64,000 bases of DNA. It comes from Actinomadura kijaniata NBRC 14229. GTDB taxonomy: Bacteria > Actinomycetota > Actinomycetes > Streptosporangiales > Streptosporangiaceae. Positions 49,690 to 60,930 of the stretch are shown piece by piece (position 1 is the first letter of the stretch; each line of letters starts with the position of its first letter). The position numbers and the translations under genes are program-made. Below the pieces are notes generated by a model. The model was not told where the DNA came from. It searched no databases and was given only the letters and a program-made list of their open reading frames with translations. Location: positions 1 to 64,000 of the forward strand of contig NZ_BCQR01000030.1 in NCBI RefSeq assembly GCF_001552175.1, written 5' to 3'.

Positions 49690-50076
49690 TCAGGAGCGCA
49701 GTGCGGACAGGTAGGCGGCCAGCTCGTGGGCGGCGAAGTGGCGGGGGTCCCAGTCGAACGCCTCCGTCTCGCCCCGCCAGGTGTAGGCGTGGGCCCGCCG
49801 CCCGTCTTCCAACGTCAGCGTGACCGTGTCGTACAGGTCGCCCTCGTAGACGTCGATCAGGTGGCGTTCGGCGTCGGTCAGCCCCGTCATCAGCAGGCCC
49901 TCGGCGGTGCGGGCCGGGTCGGGGACCAGGCCGGGGTAGACCACGCCGGGCAGCGCGCGCACCCGCCATCCCTTCGCCGAGGCCGGGGACAGGTCGGGGA
50001 CGCGTCCCAGCAGCGCCCGCAGCACCTCGGGGTAACGCAGCGTCCCGTACACGAACAGCCCGGCGACCTCGCTCAT
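49690..50076 (-). CDS. Gamma-glutamylcyclotransferase (GGCT)-like protein
   Basis: The 128-residue product has the family start LFVYGTLRYPEVLRALLG (YGTLR substrate loop), a GVVYPGLVPDP block, catalytic-type Glu in DVYEGDLYDTVTL, and YTWRG. These proteins act on gamma-glutamyl-amine bonds with release of 5-oxoproline. The ATG overlaps the stop of the pentapeptide-repeat gene (ATGA), so translation depends on it; there is no separate ribosome site. Confidence 0.88.
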   Translation of the reverse strand: MSEVAGLFVYGTLRYPEVLRALLGRVPDLSPASAKGWRVRALPGVVYPGLVPDPARTAEGLLMTGLTDAERHLIDVYEGDLYDTVTLTLEDGRRAHAYTWRGETEAFDWDPRHFAAHELAAYLSALRS

Positions 50077-51512
50077 GGATGGGAAGGGTAGGAGGCCGGG
50101 GGCGCGGTGCGGCGTTCGGGGGGCGGGTCGGTGCGGGAGGCGGCCGGGTGCTGGTGGCGGACCGCCGTCAGGGCGCAGACCACGATCGCGACGATCGTGA
50201 TCCACAGCAGGGTGCGGCCGGTGCGCGGGGCGTGGCCGCAGGTGAGCCAGAACATGTGGAGCAGCCAGCGGCGCAGGCGGCCGGGCCGGGTGCCGCGGGT
50301 CTCCCCGGCGTGGTGCCGCAGTTCGCGGGCCAGGGCGTCGTCGCCGGTGGCGTGGGCGATCCGGCCGTAGAGGGCGGCGAGCCCGCCTTCGGTCAGCGCC
50401 GCGCCCCACTGCGCGGGGAGCGTGGCGAACGTGCACGGCCCCGTCAGCACGAGCCCTTCGGGCCGGTCCCCGCCCAGGAGGCGGCATCGGGACAGGTCGA
50501 GGTCGGCGAGTTCGAGGCGGTCGGCGGCCGCGCCCCGCAGCGTCAGCACCCGGACGGGCGCGGGCCAGTCGGGCGGCTCCGACAGCCCGGCGAACGGCTG
50601 GGCGGCCGTCCGGACCGACGCCCGCCCCTCGAACCGCGCGTTCTCCAGCGTCAGCTCCGCGTGCCGCAGCCGCAGGTCGGCGCCGCCGCGCACGGTCGCG
50701 CCGTCGAACGCGACCCGCCGCGCCGCCGCCTGGACGGACACGCCGCCGCGGGCCTGCGCGTCCGCGAGCGAGATCAGCCCGCCGGCGACCATCGGCCCCA
50801 GCCACAGCCCGCGCCGGAACCGGGCCCGGTCGCAGCGCGCGTTGCGTCCCACCCGCACCCGCCGGAACGACGCCACGTCCTCGAAGCGCGTCCCCGTCGT
50901 GATCACATCCCGCCCGAACCGGGCCCGGTCGAACGCCGCCGCCCCCAGGAACACGACCCGCGCGAACGACGCGTCCGCGTCCCACCGGGTCTCCTCGAAC
51001 AGCGCGTCGCCACCGAACACCGCCTCGTCGAACGTCGCGTACCGCCGGAACAGCGCCCCGTGGAACGAGGTGTTCCCGCCGAACCGCGCCCGCTGGAACG
51101 ACACGTGCCCGCCGAACACCACGTCGAGGAAGGAGGTCCCGGCGGCGAGGTAGGCCCCGTCGAACGAGCAGTCCCTCTCGAAGCGGGCCCCGCGCCACGT
51201 CACCGCCTCGGGCAGCCGCGCCTCCTCGCACCGCAACCGGCCCAGGCGGGGCCGCCGTTCGGCTCCGGTGACGGCGGTCAGCAGCGTTTCCAGCAGCGCG
51301 GGCGTGACGACCACGCCGCGCAGGTCGAGATCGGATCCGGGCCCCAGCTCCGCGACGAACCGCCGGAACTCGCGGGGCCGCAGGTGCGCCACGCACGCCG
51401 GGTACGGCTCGACCACGCGTCCGGCGCAGCCGTCCGGGGCCGGGCAGCGGGGCCAGGACGCGGTGAACGCGGACGGGAGGGGAGGCAGACGGGGGGCTTC
51501 GTGGAGGGTCAC
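50073..51512 (-). CDS. Pentapeptide-repeat-like protein with C-terminal membrane helix
   Basis: The 479-residue product starts with a Cys/His cluster (CPAPDGCAGRVVEPYPACVAHL, about 23-44), then about 230 residues of degenerate A(D/N)LxF-type repeats (SFDGAYLAAGTSFLDVVFGG, VSFQRARFGGNTSFHGALFRR and others), which should form a right-handed beta helix. A helical part and one membrane helix (about 430-450, TLLWITIVAIVVCALTAV) end it. Some pentapeptide proteins shield DNA gyrase; most have unknown roles. GTG 51512 fits. Confidence 0.85.
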   Translation of the reverse strand: MTLHEAPRLPPLPSAFTASWPRCPAPDGCAGRVVEPYPACVAHLRPREFRRFVAELGPGSDLDLRGVVVTPALLETLLTAVTGAERRPRLGRLRCEEARLPEAVTWRGARFERDCSFDGAYLAAGTSFLDVVFGGHVSFQRARFGGNTSFHGALFRRYATFDEAVFGGDALFEETRWDADASFARVVFLGAAAFDRARFGRDVITTGTRFEDVASFRRVRVGRNARCDRARFRRGLWLGPMVAGGLISLADAQARGGVSVQAAARRVAFDGATVRGGADLRLRHAELTLENARFEGRASVRTAAQPFAGLSEPPDWPAPVRVLTLRGAAADRLELADLDLSRCRLLGGDRPEGLVLTGPCTFATLPAQWGAALTEGGLAALYGRIAHATGDDALARELRHHAGETRGTRPGRLRRWLLHMFWLTCGHAPRTGRTLLWITIVAIVVCALTAVRHQHPAASRTDPPPERRTAPPASYPSHP

Positions 51513-51646
51513 ATCGGGGTTGTACCCGCGTGGGGCGGGGCCCCGAATCGATCCTCACGGTCAGGCCGCCCTTCCCACCCCGCCCCGCTGTCCGCGCCCC
51601 GCGCGCCACCCCGCGGCCGCCGGAGGGCGACCGCGCGGGCGGCGGA

Positions 51647-52099
51647 TCAGCGCCGGGCCCGCCGCTTCGCGGACCGGGCGGTGCTCCTGGCCTGCTTGCG
51701 GGCGGCGCGGCCGGCGGTGCCCGCCCGTTTCGCGGCGCGGGCGGTGGTCGTGGAGCGGCCGCCGGAACGGTTCCTCATCCAGCGGCGCGCCAGCAGCAGG
51801 GCCACCACGGCGACGGCCCCGCCCGCGACCGGGCCCGGACGGCGGCGGACCTTCTCGGTGGCCTGCACCACCGGGTCCGGGGCGGCCTCGCGGGCCTTGC
51901 CGGTCAGCTCCCCGGCCTTGTGGCGGATCTCGCCGGCCTTCTCGCCGGCGCGTTCCTTCAGCTCGCCCACCTTGTCCTGGGCGCGGGCCTTCACGTCGGC
52001 GCGGGCGCTCAGGGCCTCCACCGTCGCGCCCAGCTCCTCGCGGGCCTGCTCGACGCGTTCCTGCTGCTGCTGAACTTCCGGGTCGGTGTCCCTGGTCAT
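51647..52099 (-). CDS. DUF3618 domain protein
   Basis: The 150-residue product has the DUF3618 start (TDPEVQQQQERVEQAREELGATVEALSARADVKARAQ), a long amphipathic helix, one membrane helix (about 93-108, VAGGAVAVVALLLARR) and a very basic Arg/Ala tail. It overlaps the holin-X-like gene (ATGA). The pair is common in actinobacteria and of unknown function, possibly membrane-stress related. Confidence 0.9.
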   Translation of the reverse strand: MTRDTDPEVQQQQERVEQAREELGATVEALSARADVKARAQDKVGELKERAGEKAGEIRHKAGELTGKAREAAPDPVVQATEKVRRRPGPVAGGAVAVVALLLARRWMRNRSGGRSTTTARAAKRAGTAGRAARKQARSTARSAKRRARR

Positions 52100-52506
52100 C
52101 GTCGGCCCCTGTCCTTGATCTCCCGCACGTCGGCGCGCACGCTCTCGGTCGTCTGTTCCGGTGACGGCGGCGCGGCCATGCCCATCTGCTTCTTGCCGCG
52201 CTGCGCCAGCACGCCCGCCACGGCGAACAGCACCACCGTCACGATCAGCGCCGCCGCCCAGGCGGGCAGCACCAGCGCCAGCAGCAACGTGACGGTCGCC
52301 ACCAGCGCGCCGCCCCCGTACAGCGCGGCCACCCCGGCCCCGCCGAACATCTTCGCGCCCTGCGCGTAGTGGCGGCCCTTGGCCGTCACCTCCGTCTGAG
52401 CCAGCCGCAGTTCCTCGCGCACCAGCCGCGCGCTCTGCTCGCTGAGCTGCTTGACCAGCTCCGACGTGGGGAGCCCGGCCAGATCGGCCGGATTTCGTTC
52501 GGTCAT
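52096..52506 (-). CDS. Phage holin-like (holin-X/DUF1469) family membrane protein
   Basis: The 136-residue product has the family start LPTSELVKQLSEQSARLVREELRLAQTEVTAKGRHYAQGA and two membrane helices (about 53-75 and 79-100). Despite the name, chromosomal members are not part of phages. GGAGG before ATG 52506 supports the start. First gene of the unit with DUF3618. Confidence 0.9.
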   Translation of the reverse strand: MTERNPADLAGLPTSELVKQLSEQSARLVREELRLAQTEVTAKGRHYAQGAKMFGGAGVAALYGGGALVATVTLLLALVLPAWAAALIVTVVLFAVAGVLAQRGKKQMGMAAPPSPEQTTESVRADVREIKDRGRR

Positions 52507-52681
52507 CTCACGCCTCCCTGTCGTGCCGCCGGAGGTACCCGGCCAGCGGGCGGAATAACGATGTGACCCCGACCAACCGTCGAGTGATCTATGGGAACCT
52601 CGGGAACGATCGTGATGTCTGACATACAGCGGAAACACCGTCGTTCGACTTCCGTTCACCTTTGCTGGGGATCATTGCGCC

Positions 52682-54766
52682 ATGACCGTCAATCCAGGAC
52701 ATTTCGACCACAGCGCGGAGGCTCTGCCCGACGACCGGTTCCTCGACCGCGAAGAGAGCTGGCTGCGGTTCAACCAGCGCGTCCTGGAGCTGGCCGAGGA
52801 CCCGTCGCTGCCGCTGCTGGAGCGGGTCCGCTTCCTGTCGATCTTCGCGTCCAACCTGGACGAGTTCTTCATGGTGCGGGTCGCCGGGCTGACCCGCCGG
52901 ATGGCCACCGGCCTGGCCGTCCAGTCCGCCAGCGGGCGGCAGCCGCACGAGATACTGGAACGCACCGCCACCGTCGCCCACGAGCTCATGCTCCGGCACG
53001 CCGCGGCCTTCCACGAGGACGTCTGCCCCGCCCTGGCCAAGGAGGGCATCCACCTGCTGCGCTGGGTCGACCTGGCCGAGACCGAGCAGGAGAGCCTGCG
53101 CCGCCTGTTCCGCGACCGGATCTACCCGGTGCTGACGCCGCTGGTGGTGGACTCGGCGCACCCGTTCCCCTACATCTCGGGCCTGTCGCTCAACCTCGCC
53201 GTCATCGTCCGCGACCCCGAGACCGACGCCACGATGTTCGCCCGCGTGAAGGTCCCGCCGGTCCTGCCCCGCTTCATCGAGGCGTCCCCGAACCGGTTCA
53301 CCCCGCTGGAGGACGTGATCGCCGCCCATCTCGGGCAGCTGTTCGTCGGCATGGAGGTGCTGGAGCACCACGCGTTCCGCGTCACCCGCAACCAGGACCT
53401 GGAGATCGACGACGACATCAGCGAGGGCCTGCTCCAGGCGCTGGAACGCGAGCTGCTGCGCCGCCGCTTCGGCCCGGTCGTCCGGCTGGAGGTCGAGGAG
53501 TCGATCTCCCCGGCCGTGCTGGACCTGCTCACCGCCGAGCTGGAGATCGACGAGCGGCAGATCTACCGGGTCGGCGGCCCGCTGGACCTGGCGGGCCTGG
53601 CGGCCATCGCCGACCTGGACCTGCCGCGGCTGAAGTACCCGCCGTTCGTGCCGTCCAAGGCGGTGATCCCTGAGGACGCCGGCATCTTCGCGGCGATCCG
53701 GGAACGCGACGTGCTCGTCCACCACCCCTACGACTCGTTCACCACGACCGTGCAGCGGCTCATCGAGGACGCCGCCACCGACCCCCGGGTGCTGGCGATC
53801 AAGCAGACGCTCTACCGGACCAGCGGCGACTCCCCGATCGTGGACGCGCTGATCACCGCCGCCGAGGCGGGCAAGCAGGTCGTGGTGGTCGTGGAGCTGA
53901 AGGCCCGCTTCGACGAGCGCGCCAACATCGTGTGGGCCCGCAAGCTGGAGAAGGCGGGCTGCCACGTCGTCTACGGCTTCGTCGGCCTGAAGACGCACTG
54001 CAAGCTCTCGATGGTCGTGCGGCAGGACTCCGACGGGGTGCTGCGCCGCTACTGCCACATCGGCACCGGCAACTACCACCCCAAGACCGCCCGCCTCTAC
54101 GAGGACCTCGGCCTGCTGACCTGCGACCCCAAGGTCGGCGAGGACGTCAGCGCCCTGTTCAACCACCTCACCGGCTACTCCCGGCAGCTCGACTACCACC
54201 GGCTGCTGGTCGCCCCGCAGAGCCTGCGCCCCGGCCTGGTCGAGCGGATCGAACGCGAGACCGCCCACCACCGCGAGGGCCGCGAGGCCCACATCCGCAT
54301 CAAGTGCAACTCGCTGGTCGACGAGGTCGTCATCGACGCGCTGTACCGGGCGTCGCGGGAGGGCGTCCCGGTGGACGTCTGGGTGCGGGGGATCTGCGCG
54401 CTGCGGCCCGGCGTGCCCGGCCTGTCGGAGACGATCCGGGTGCGCAGCGTCCTCGGGCGGTTCCTGGAGCACTCGCGGGTCTTCGCGTTCGCCAACGACG
54501 GCGACCCCGAGGTGTGGATCGGCAGCGCCGACCTGATGCACCGCAACCTGGACCGCCGCGTCGAGGCGCTGGTCACCGTCACCGACCGGACCCAGCGCGC
54601 GGGGCTGCTCGAACTGATGGACCTGGCGATGGACGACGGCACCTGCTCGTGGTGGCTGGACGGGGACGGCACCTGGACCCGCCGCGTCCCCGCGCCCGGC
54701 GAGACGCTGCTGGACGTCCAGACCCGGCTGGTGCGGACCCGGAGGTGGAGGACGGTCGATGGCTGA
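52682..54766 (+). CDS. ppk1: Polyphosphate kinase 1
   Basis: The 694-residue protein has the Ppk1 architecture: N-terminal helical domain ([23 protein letters not shown], then [14 protein letters not shown]), head domain, and the two PLD-like catalytic domains with [39 protein letters not shown] (active-site His) and [12 protein letters not shown]. It makes polyphosphate from ATP and reversibly regenerates ATP. The 3' end overlaps the Nudix-phosphatase gene by 8 bases, the same order as ppk-mutT1 in Mycobacterium. A CYTH-CHAD gene lies 6 kb further. Confidence 0.97.
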   Translation: MTVNPGHFDHSAEALPDDRFLDREESWLRFNQRVLELAEDPSLPLLERVRFLSIFASNLDEFFMVRVAGLTRRMATGLAVQSASGRQPHEILERTATVAHELMLRHAAAFHEDVCPALAKEGIHLLRWVDLAETEQESLRRLFRDRIYPVLTPLVVDSAHPFPYISGLSLNLAVIVRDPETDATMFARVKVPPVLPRFIEASPNRFTPLEDVIAAHLGQLFVGMEVLEHHAFRVTRNQDLEIDDDISEGLLQALERELLRRRFGPVVRLEVEESISPAVLDLLTAELEIDERQIYRVGGPLDLAGLAAIADLDLPRLKYPPFVPSKAVIPEDAGIFAAIRERDVLVHHPYDSFTTTVQRLIEDAATDPRVLAIKQTLYRTSGDSPIVDALITAAEAGKQVVVVVELKARFDERANIVWARKLEKAGCHVVYGFVGLKTHCKLSMVVRQDSDGVLRRYCHIGTGNYHPKTARLYEDLGLLTCDPKVGEDVSALFNHLTGYSRQLDYHRLLVAPQSLRPGLVERIERETAHHREGREAHIRIKCNSLVDEVVIDALYRASREGVPVDVWVRGICALRPGVPGLSETIRVRSVLGRFLEHSRVFAFANDGDPEVWIGSADLMHRNLDRRVEALVTVTDRTQRAGLLELMDLAMDDGTCSWWLDGDGTWTRRVPAPGETLLDVQTRLVRTRRWRTVDG

Positions 54767-55646
54767 GGTCGTGAGCGCGGCGGGCACGCTGCTGTGGCGG
54801 GGCTCGGGGACCGGCGCGGCGGACGGCCCGGAGATCGCCGTGATCCACCGCCCCCGGTACGACGACTGGACGTTCGCCAAGGGGAAGGTCGATCCGGGCG
54901 AGCACGTGCTGCGCGCCGCCGTCCGCGAGACCGTGGAGGAGACCGGGATCGTGCCCCGGCTGGGCCGCCGCCTGCCGACCGTGACCTATCCGCTGCGGGA
55001 CGGCCGCACCAAGCGCGTGGACTGGTGGGCGGCCGAGCCGGCGGCGTCCGCCTCGTTCACCCCGAACGAGGAGGTCGACGAGGTCGCCTGGCTGACGCCC
55101 GCGCGGGCCGCGGAACGCCTCAGCTACTCCCACGAGGTCGATCTGCTGCACGAGCTGCTCGCCGGGCCGCGGGCCACCCGGCCGCTGATCATCCTGCGGC
55201 ACGTGTCGGCGGGGGAGAAGCGCGCCTGGAGCGAGCCGGACGAACTGCGCCCCCTCGACGAGCGGGGCCGCGCCCAGGCGACCGCGCTGGCGGACCTGCT
55301 GCCGTGCTACGGCCCGGCCCGCGTGGTGAGCTCGGCGACGGCGCGCTGCGTGGACACCGCGCTGCCCTACGCGCGGCGCGCCCGCGTCACCGTCACCACC
55401 GACGAGGCGTTCACCGTCGGCGGGACCGGGTCCGCCGTGGAACGCCTGCTCGCGCTGGCCGCCGACCGCGTGCCGACGATCGTCTGCACCCACGGCGAGA
55501 TCGTCACCGAGCTGGTGACGGGCCTGTGCCGCGAGCTGGGCGAGAAGGCCCCCGAGGATCCCGCGCTGCCCAAGGGCGGGTTCTGGACGGCCCAGCTCAC
55601 GGGCGAGGGCGCTCCAGCGGTCGTCTCGCTGGAGCGCCACGACTAA
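54759..55646 (+). CDS. mutT1: Nudix hydrolase fused to histidine phosphatase (MutT1-like)
   Basis: The 295-residue protein has a Nudix domain ([23 protein letters not shown], about 45-67) and a C-terminal SixA/phosphoglycerate-mutase-like domain with the RHG-type LRHVSAGEK (about 148) and second His in CTHGEI. Mycobacterial MutT1 of this layout hydrolyses 8-oxo-GTP/dGTP and diadenosine polyphosphates. Coupled to ppk1 by overlap, so probably co-regulated. Confidence 0.93.
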   Translation: MAEVVSAAGTLLWRGSGTGAADGPEIAVIHRPRYDDWTFAKGKVDPGEHVLRAAVRETVEETGIVPRLGRRLPTVTYPLRDGRTKRVDWWAAEPAASASFTPNEEVDEVAWLTPARAAERLSYSHEVDLLHELLAGPRATRPLIILRHVSAGEKRAWSEPDELRPLDERGRAQATALADLLPCYGPARVVSSATARCVDTALPYARRARVTVTTDEAFTVGGTGSAVERLLALAADRVPTIVCTHGEIVTELVTGLCRELGEKAPEDPALPKGGFWTAQLTGEGAPAVVSLERHD

Positions 55647-55664
55647 CCCGCCCGGACGGAGGGT

Positions 55665-57095
55665 TCAGGCGACGGGGACGGGCTCGCCGGCCGGCACGTC
55701 CGGTCCGTCGGCGGCGTCCGACCTCCCCGGCAGCACCCACGCGGCCAGCAGCCCCAGCAGGGTGACCGCGGCGGCGACGTAGACGGTGGTGCGCAGCCCG
55801 TCGGCGGTCGCGACCCGCAGCGCCTCGCCGGTCAGCCCGTCCGGCCCCGAGGTGGAGATCCCGACCAGGACCGCCAGGCCCGCGCCGGTGCCGACCTGGA
55901 GGGCGGTGTTGGCCATGCCGCCCGCCGTGCCCTGCTCGCGCCCGTCGACGCCGGTGCCCGCCGCGCCGAACATCGTCGGGTACACCGTGCCCATCCCCGC
56001 GCCGTAGACCGCGATCCCGGCGAGGACGGTCAGGTAGGAGCCGTCGGCGACCATCCCGAACGCCAGCAGCGCGCCGCCCACCGCGCCCAGCAGCAGCCCC
56101 GCGACCAGCGTGGCGCGCGGCCCGAACCGCACGATCAGCCGCTCGGCGACCGCGTTCGCGACTCCGATCACCAGGGACAGGCCGAGGAACCCCAGCCCGC
56201 TCACCAGGGCGCTGTAGCCCAGCACGTTCTGGAAGTAGAGGGTGAGGAAGTAGACGATGTTCTGCATGCTCGCGCCGAACACGAAGATCACGGCGAGGGC
56301 GGGGCCGAGGGTGCGGTGCCGCAGCAGCCGCAGCGGCATCAGCGGGCTCGCGCTGCGCGCCTCGACCGCCAGGAACACCCCCAGCAGCGCGACCGCGAGC
56401 AGCCCGGCGGCCAGCACCGGCGGCGACGTCCAGCCCGACTCCGGGCCCTGCGCGACCGCGAACACCAGCAGCGTCACGCCCAGCGTCCCGGTCAGCGCGC
56501 CCGGCAGGTCGAACCGCCCGCGTTCCCGCGGCCCGTCGGCGGCCAGCAGCCCGAACGCGGCCGCCGCGCCGACCAGGACCAGGGGGACGTTCACCAGGAA
56601 CACCGCCGGCCAGCCGAACGCCGAGGTCAGCACCCCGCCGAGCAGCGCGCCCAGGCTGAGCCCGCTCGCCCCGGCCATGGCCCACACCGCCACGGCCCGC
56701 ACCCGTTCCCTCCCCTCCGGGAACGAGGTGTTGACCAGCGACAGCGTGGCCGGGAACAGCACCGCGCCGCCGATCCCCTGCAACGCCCGCGCGGCGACCA
56801 GCGTCTCGGGGGAGGTGGCCAGCCCGCCCAGCAGGGACGCGCCGCCGAACAGCAGCATCCCGAGCACGAACATGCGCCGCCGTCCCAGCAGGTCCGCCGA
56901 CCGGCCGCCGAGCAGCAGGAACCCGCCGAAGAAGATCGCGTAGGCGCTGATCACCCACTGGGTGGCGTGCCCGGACAGGCCCACGCTGCGGGCGATGTCC
57001 GGCAGCGCGACGTAGACGATCGTGAAGTCCAGCGAGGTGATGAGGCTGGAGAAGGCCAGCAGGGCGAGCCGCGGCCCGGTTCGTGGAGCGGTCAT
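55665..57095 (-). CDS. DHA2 (14-TMS) MFS transporter
   Basis: The 476-residue protein has helix 1 with SLDFTIVYVALPDIAR (motif D1), motif A GRSADLLGRRRMFVLG, and motif C WAMAGASGLSLGALLGG. GAGGAGAG precedes ATG 57095. It lies 12 bp downstream of the FMN reductase gene on the same strand, so it is likely co-transcribed and might export a quinone or drug handled by the reductase. Confidence 0.93.
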   Translation of the reverse strand: MTAPRTGPRLALLAFSSLITSLDFTIVYVALPDIARSVGLSGHATQWVISAYAIFFGGFLLLGGRSADLLGRRRMFVLGMLLFGGASLLGGLATSPETLVAARALQGIGGAVLFPATLSLVNTSFPEGRERVRAVAVWAMAGASGLSLGALLGGVLTSAFGWPAVFLVNVPLVLVGAAAAFGLLAADGPRERGRFDLPGALTGTLGVTLLVFAVAQGPESGWTSPPVLAAGLLAVALLGVFLAVEARSASPLMPLRLLRHRTLGPALAVIFVFGASMQNIVYFLTLYFQNVLGYSALVSGLGFLGLSLVIGVANAVAERLIVRFGPRATLVAGLLLGAVGGALLAFGMVADGSYLTVLAGIAVYGAGMGTVYPTMFGAAGTGVDGREQGTAGGMANTALQVGTGAGLAVLVGISTSGPDGLTGEALRVATADGLRTTVYVAAAVTLLGLLAAWVLPGRSDAADGPDVPAGEPVPVA

Positions 57096-57107
57096 CGGTG
57101 TCTCTCC

Positions 57108-57677
57108 TCAGACGGTGTAGGGGCGGACGGCGCGGGCGTCGCGCAGCGCGCGCCCCCACCAGACGAGCTGGTCGAGCAGGCTCTTGGCGGCGGCCTCGGT
57201 ACCGGCCCGGTCGACGGGCTCACCGGCGTCGTCGAACCGGTTCCAGCAGGTGTGGAAGCTGACGGTGTCGCGGACCGTGGTGGCGTGCAGCTCGGTGAAG
57301 ACCTGCCGCAACTGCTCGACGGCGCGCAGGCCGCCGGAGACGCCGCCGTAGGACACGAACGCGACCGGCTTGGCCTTCCACTCGTCCACGAACCAGTCGA
57401 TCGCGGTCTTCAGCGGAGCCGGATAGCCGCGGTTGTACTCGGGCGTGACCACGACGAACGCGTCGGCGGCCGCCAGCCGGGACGCGAGCGCCCGCACGGC
57501 CGCGTCGCCGGTGTCGTCCAGCACCTCCGGCAGCCCGGCCTCGGCCAGGTCGACGACGTCGACCCCCAGCCCCCCGTGCCGCCGCGCCACGCGCGTGAAC
57601 CAGTCCGCCACCGTCGGCCCGAACCGCCCCTGCCGGGTGCTGCCGATGATGATCGCCACTCGGATGTCCGTGTCCAC
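57108..57677 (-). CDS. NADPH-dependent FMN reductase family protein
   Basis: The 189-residue flavodoxin-like product has the phosphate loop [39 protein letters not shown] and [17 protein letters not shown]. These enzymes reduce FMN, quinones, chromate or azo compounds with NADPH. GTG 57677 has GGGGAGG upstream. First gene of a likely two-gene unit with the MFS transporter; divergent from the SARP regulator. Confidence 0.9.
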   Translation of the reverse strand: MDTDIRVAIIIGSTRQGRFGPTVADWFTRVARRHGGLGVDVVDLAEAGLPEVLDDTGDAAVRALASRLAAADAFVVVTPEYNRGYPAPLKTAIDWFVDEWKAKPVAFVSYGGVSGGLRAVEQLRQVFTELHATTVRDTVSFHTCWNRFDDAGEPVDRAGTEAAAKSLLDQLVWWGRALRDARAVRPYTV

Positions 57678-57789
57678 CGGACCTCCCCTCAGGTCGTCCT
57701 CCCTCTGTCGTCCACGACTCTGCCGGGGACCGCCTACGCGCCCCTTACGCGCGACTTTCACCAGCGCTTACGGCCCGGAGCCGCCCGTT

Positions 57790-60700
57790 ATGGTCAGCGG
57801 TATGAGATTCGGGGTGCTGGGGCCGCTGGAGGTGCGGACGGACGCCGGGGAGCCGGTGCCGGTCCCCGGCGGGAAGATCCGGGCGCTGCTGGCCGACCTG
57901 CTCGTCCACGCCGGGCGGCCGGTGTCCGCCGACCGGCTGGTGGACGACCTGTGGGGCCCGGCGCCGCCCCGCGACCCCCTGGCCGCGCTCCAGGTGAAGG
58001 TCTCCCAGCTCCGCCGCGTCCTGGACGCCGAGCCCGGCGGCCGCGACCTGATCGCCTCCGGACCCGCCGGCTACCGCCTGGACGCCGCCGACGTGGACGC
58101 CGCCCGCTTCGAGGCGCTGGTCGCCGAGGCCCGGCGGGCGGCGGCGGCCGACCGGGCGGCGCTGCTCCGGGAGGCGCTGGAGCTGTGGCGGGGACCGGCA
58201 CTGGCCGACCTCGCCGACGAGGGGTTCGCCCGCCCCGCCGCCCGGCGGCTGGAGGAGCAGCGCCTCACCGCGCTGGAGGAGCTCGCCGAGACCCGCCTGG
58301 AGCTGGGCGAGCACGCCGAGCTGGCCGAGGAGCTGGCCGACGCGATCGCCGCCCACCCCCTCCGGGAACGCCTCCGCGCCGCGCGGATGCGCGCCCTGTA
58401 CCGCTCGGGCCGCCAGAGCGAGGCCCTGGCCGTCTTCACCGACCTGCGCACCCGGCTGCGCGAGGAGCTCGGCGTGGACCCCGGCCCCGAGATCGCCGAG
58501 CTGCACCGCTCGATCCTGCGCCACGACCCGGCGCTGGCCGCCGCGCCCGCGGCGTCCCGCACCAACCTGCCCGAGGCGATCACCGGGCTGGTCGGCCGCG
58601 ACGAGGCGCTGACCGAGCTGCGCGGGCTCCTGGGCGCCCACCGCCTGGTCACCCTGACCGGTCCGGGCGGCGTCGGCAAGACCCGCCTGGCCGTGGAGGC
58701 CGCCCGCCGGGCCGCGCACCCCGGCGCGCATCCCGACGGCGTGTGGATGGTCGAGCTCGCCGCCGTGGAACGGGGCGCCGCCGCCGCGACGGTCGCCGAC
58801 GCCGTGCAGGCCGTCCTGGACATCCGCGACGACGGGCGGTCGGGGACCTCACCCGCCGACCGGCTGGCCGCCGCCCTGCGCGACCGCCGCCTGCTGCTCC
58901 TGCTCGACAACTGCGAGCACCTGGTCGAGGCCGTCGCCGAGCTGGTCGAACGCCTCCTCCGCGCCGTCCCCGGCCTGCGCGTCCTCGCCACCAGCCAGGA
59001 GCCCCTCGGCGTGCCCGGCGAGACGGTCCACGCGGTGCCGCCGCTGGACGCGCCCCGCTCGCGCGCCGACAGCGGGCCGGACACGCTGCGCCGCTACAGC
59101 GCCGTCCGGCTGTTCGCCGAGCGCGCCGGCGCCGTCGCGCCGGGGTTCGCGCTGACCGGCGACAACGCCGCGGCCGTCGCGTCGATCTGCCGTCGCCTGG
59201 ACGGCATCCCCCTGGCGCTGGAGCTGGCCGCCACCCGCGTGCGCGCCCTCGGCGTCCACGAGCTGGCCGCCCGCCTGGACGACCGGTTCCGCGTGCTGGC
59301 CACCGGGCACCGGGGCGCCCCGACCCGGCAGCGCACCCTCCGAGCGATGATCGACTGGAGCTGGGAGCTGCTCACCGGGGCCGAGCGCGCCGTGCTGCGC
59401 CGCCTGGCCGTGCACGCCGACGGCTGCGGGCTGGCGGCGGCCGAGGAGATCTGCGCGGGCGGCGAGGTGCGGCCCGGCGACGTCCTGGACCTGCTGGCCC
59501 ACCTGGTCGACCGCTCGATGGTCGTGATGACCGAGGAGACGGTCGGCCCCCGCTACCGGCTGCTGGAGTCGGTGGGCCTGTACGGCCTGGACCGCCTGGC
59601 CGAGGCGGGCGAGGCCGACCGGACCCGCGACGCCCGCAACGAGTACTACGCCCGCCTCGCCGAGAGCGCCCGCCTGCACGGCCCCGACCAGCGCCACTGG
59701 CTGGCCGTCCTGGACCTCGAACACGCCAACCTGCGCGCCGCCGTCGAGGACGCGGCCCGCCGGGGCCGCGCGGACGTGGCGCTGCGGCTGGTGAACGCGC
59801 TGGGGTGGTACTGGTTCCTGCGCGGGCGCCTGGGCGAGGCGGGGCGGCTGTTCCGGCTCGCCCTGGCGGCGGACGGCGCCGGCCCCGTGCCGCGCGCCCG
59901 CGCGCACGCCTGGGGGACGGCGATCGCGCTGCGCGGACCCCACGACGCCGACCGGACGGCCTTCCTGAGGGCGGGGCTGGAGCCGTTCGACCACGTCGCC
60001 GACCCCGTCGGCAGGGCCCGCGCGGAGTGGCTGTTCGGCGAGATCCTGCTCGGCGGCGGCGACAACGAGGTGGGCGAGGACCTGACCCGGCGGGCCCTGG
60101 CGGTGTTCCGCGACACCGGCGACCGCTGGGGGACCGCCGCCGCCCTCGGCACCCTCGCCCACTACGCGCTGGTGCGCGGCGACCTCGCCGCGCTCGACCG
60201 CCACGGCCGGGAGAGCGCGGCGCTGTTCGCCGACCTCGGCGACCACTGGGGACGGCTCCGCGCCGCCAACCTCCTCGGCCGCCTCGCCGAGATCAACGGC
60301 GACTACGCCGCGGCCGCCCGCCGGCGCCACGACGGCCTGCGCATGGCCGAGGAGCTGGGGATGTGGACGCAGGTCTGCGACCTGGCCTCCGGGCTGGGCC
60401 GCCTCGCCCTGCTGACCGGCGACCTGGCCGGGGCGCGCCGCCTGCACGAGCGCGCCCGCGACCTGGCGCGCGCCCAGGGCAACCGGTCCGGCGAGATGTT
60501 CGCCGAGGTCGGCCTCGCCCTCGGCGCGCGGCGCGAGGGCCGCCTCGACGACGCCGAACGCCACCTGACCCTCGTCCTCGACTGGAACCGCGAGGTCGGC
60601 TACGCCCCCGGCACCGCGCACTCGCTGGCCGAACTCGGCTTCGTCGCCGAACAGCGCGGCGACGCCGCCACCGCCCGCGCCCGGTTCACCGAGAGCCTGG

Positions 60701-60930
60701 AGATCGCGCGCCGCACCGGGGACGCGCGCGCGGCGGCGTTCGCGCAGGAGGGGCTGGCCGGGGTGGCGGTGCTGGAGGGCGACCCGGCGGAGGCCGCCCG
60801 CCTGCTGGCCGCCGCCGAGGCGGCCCGCGCCTCGGTCGGCGCGCCGCTGCCGCCCGCCGAACGCGGCGACGTCGACCGGATCCGGGCCGCGATTCAGTCC
60901 GCGATCGAGGCCCAGACCGCCTCGAACTGA
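57790..60930 (+). CDS. AfsR/SARP-family regulator with BTAD, NB-ARC and TPR domains
   Basis: The 1046-residue protein has an OmpR-like DNA-binding domain ([41 protein letters not shown]), BTAD (about 95-245), an AAA/NB-ARC ATPase (Walker [17 protein letters not shown] about 288, Walker [12 protein letters not shown]) and C-terminal TPR-like repeats (about 620-1030). The layout is that of AfsR-type regulators of secondary metabolism. ATG 57790 has GGAG nine bases upstream; ATG 57802 is an alternative. It overlaps the convergent CYTH-CHAD gene by 37 bp. Its target is perhaps the divergent FMN reductase-MFS unit. Confidence 0.93.
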   Translation: MVSGMRFGVLGPLEVRTDAGEPVPVPGGKIRALLADLLVHAGRPVSADRLVDDLWGPAPPRDPLAALQVKVSQLRRVLDAEPGGRDLIASGPAGYRLDAADVDAARFEALVAEARRAAAADRAALLREALELWRGPALADLADEGFARPAARRLEEQRLTALEELAETRLELGEHAELAEELADAIAAHPLRERLRAARMRALYRSGRQSEALAVFTDLRTRLREELGVDPGPEIAELHRSILRHDPALAAAPAASRTNLPEAITGLVGRDEALTELRGLLGAHRLVTLTGPGGVGKTRLAVEAARRAAHPGAHPDGVWMVELAAVERGAAAATVADAVQAVLDIRDDGRSGTSPADRLAAALRDRRLLLLLDNCEHLVEAVAELVERLLRAVPGLRVLATSQEPLGVPGETVHAVPPLDAPRSRADSGPDTLRRYSAVRLFAERAGAVAPGFALTGDNAAAVASICRRLDGIPLALELAATRVRALGVHELAARLDDRFRVLATGHRGAPTRQRTLRAMIDWSWELLTGAERAVLRRLAVHADGCGLAAAEEICAGGEVRPGDVLDLLAHLVDRSMVVMTEETVGPRYRLLESVGLYGLDRLAEAGEADRTRDARNEYYARLAESARLHGPDQRHWLAVLDLEHANLRAAVEDAARRGRADVALRLVNALGWYWFLRGRLGEAGRLFRLALAADGAGPVPRARAHAWGTAIALRGPHDADRTAFLRAGLEPFDHVADPVGRARAEWLFGEILLGGGDNEVGEDLTRRALAVFRDTGDRWGTAAALGTLAHYALVRGDLAALDRHGRESAALFADLGDHWGRLRAANLLGRLAEINGDYAAAARRRHDGLRMAEELGMWTQVCDLASGLGRLALLTGDLAGARRLHERARDLARAQGNRSGEMFAEVGLALGARREGRLDDAERHLTLVLDWNREVGYAPGTAHSLAELGFVAEQRGDAATARARFTESLEIARRTGDARAAAFAQEGLAGVAVLEGDPAEAARLLAAAEAARASVGAPLPPAERGDVDRIRAAIQSAIEAQTASN

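Noticed and set aside
51647..52506. Prophage remnant, from the holin-like annotation
   Set aside because: The holin-X/DUF3618 pair is common on actinobacterial chromosomes and no other phage gene is near.
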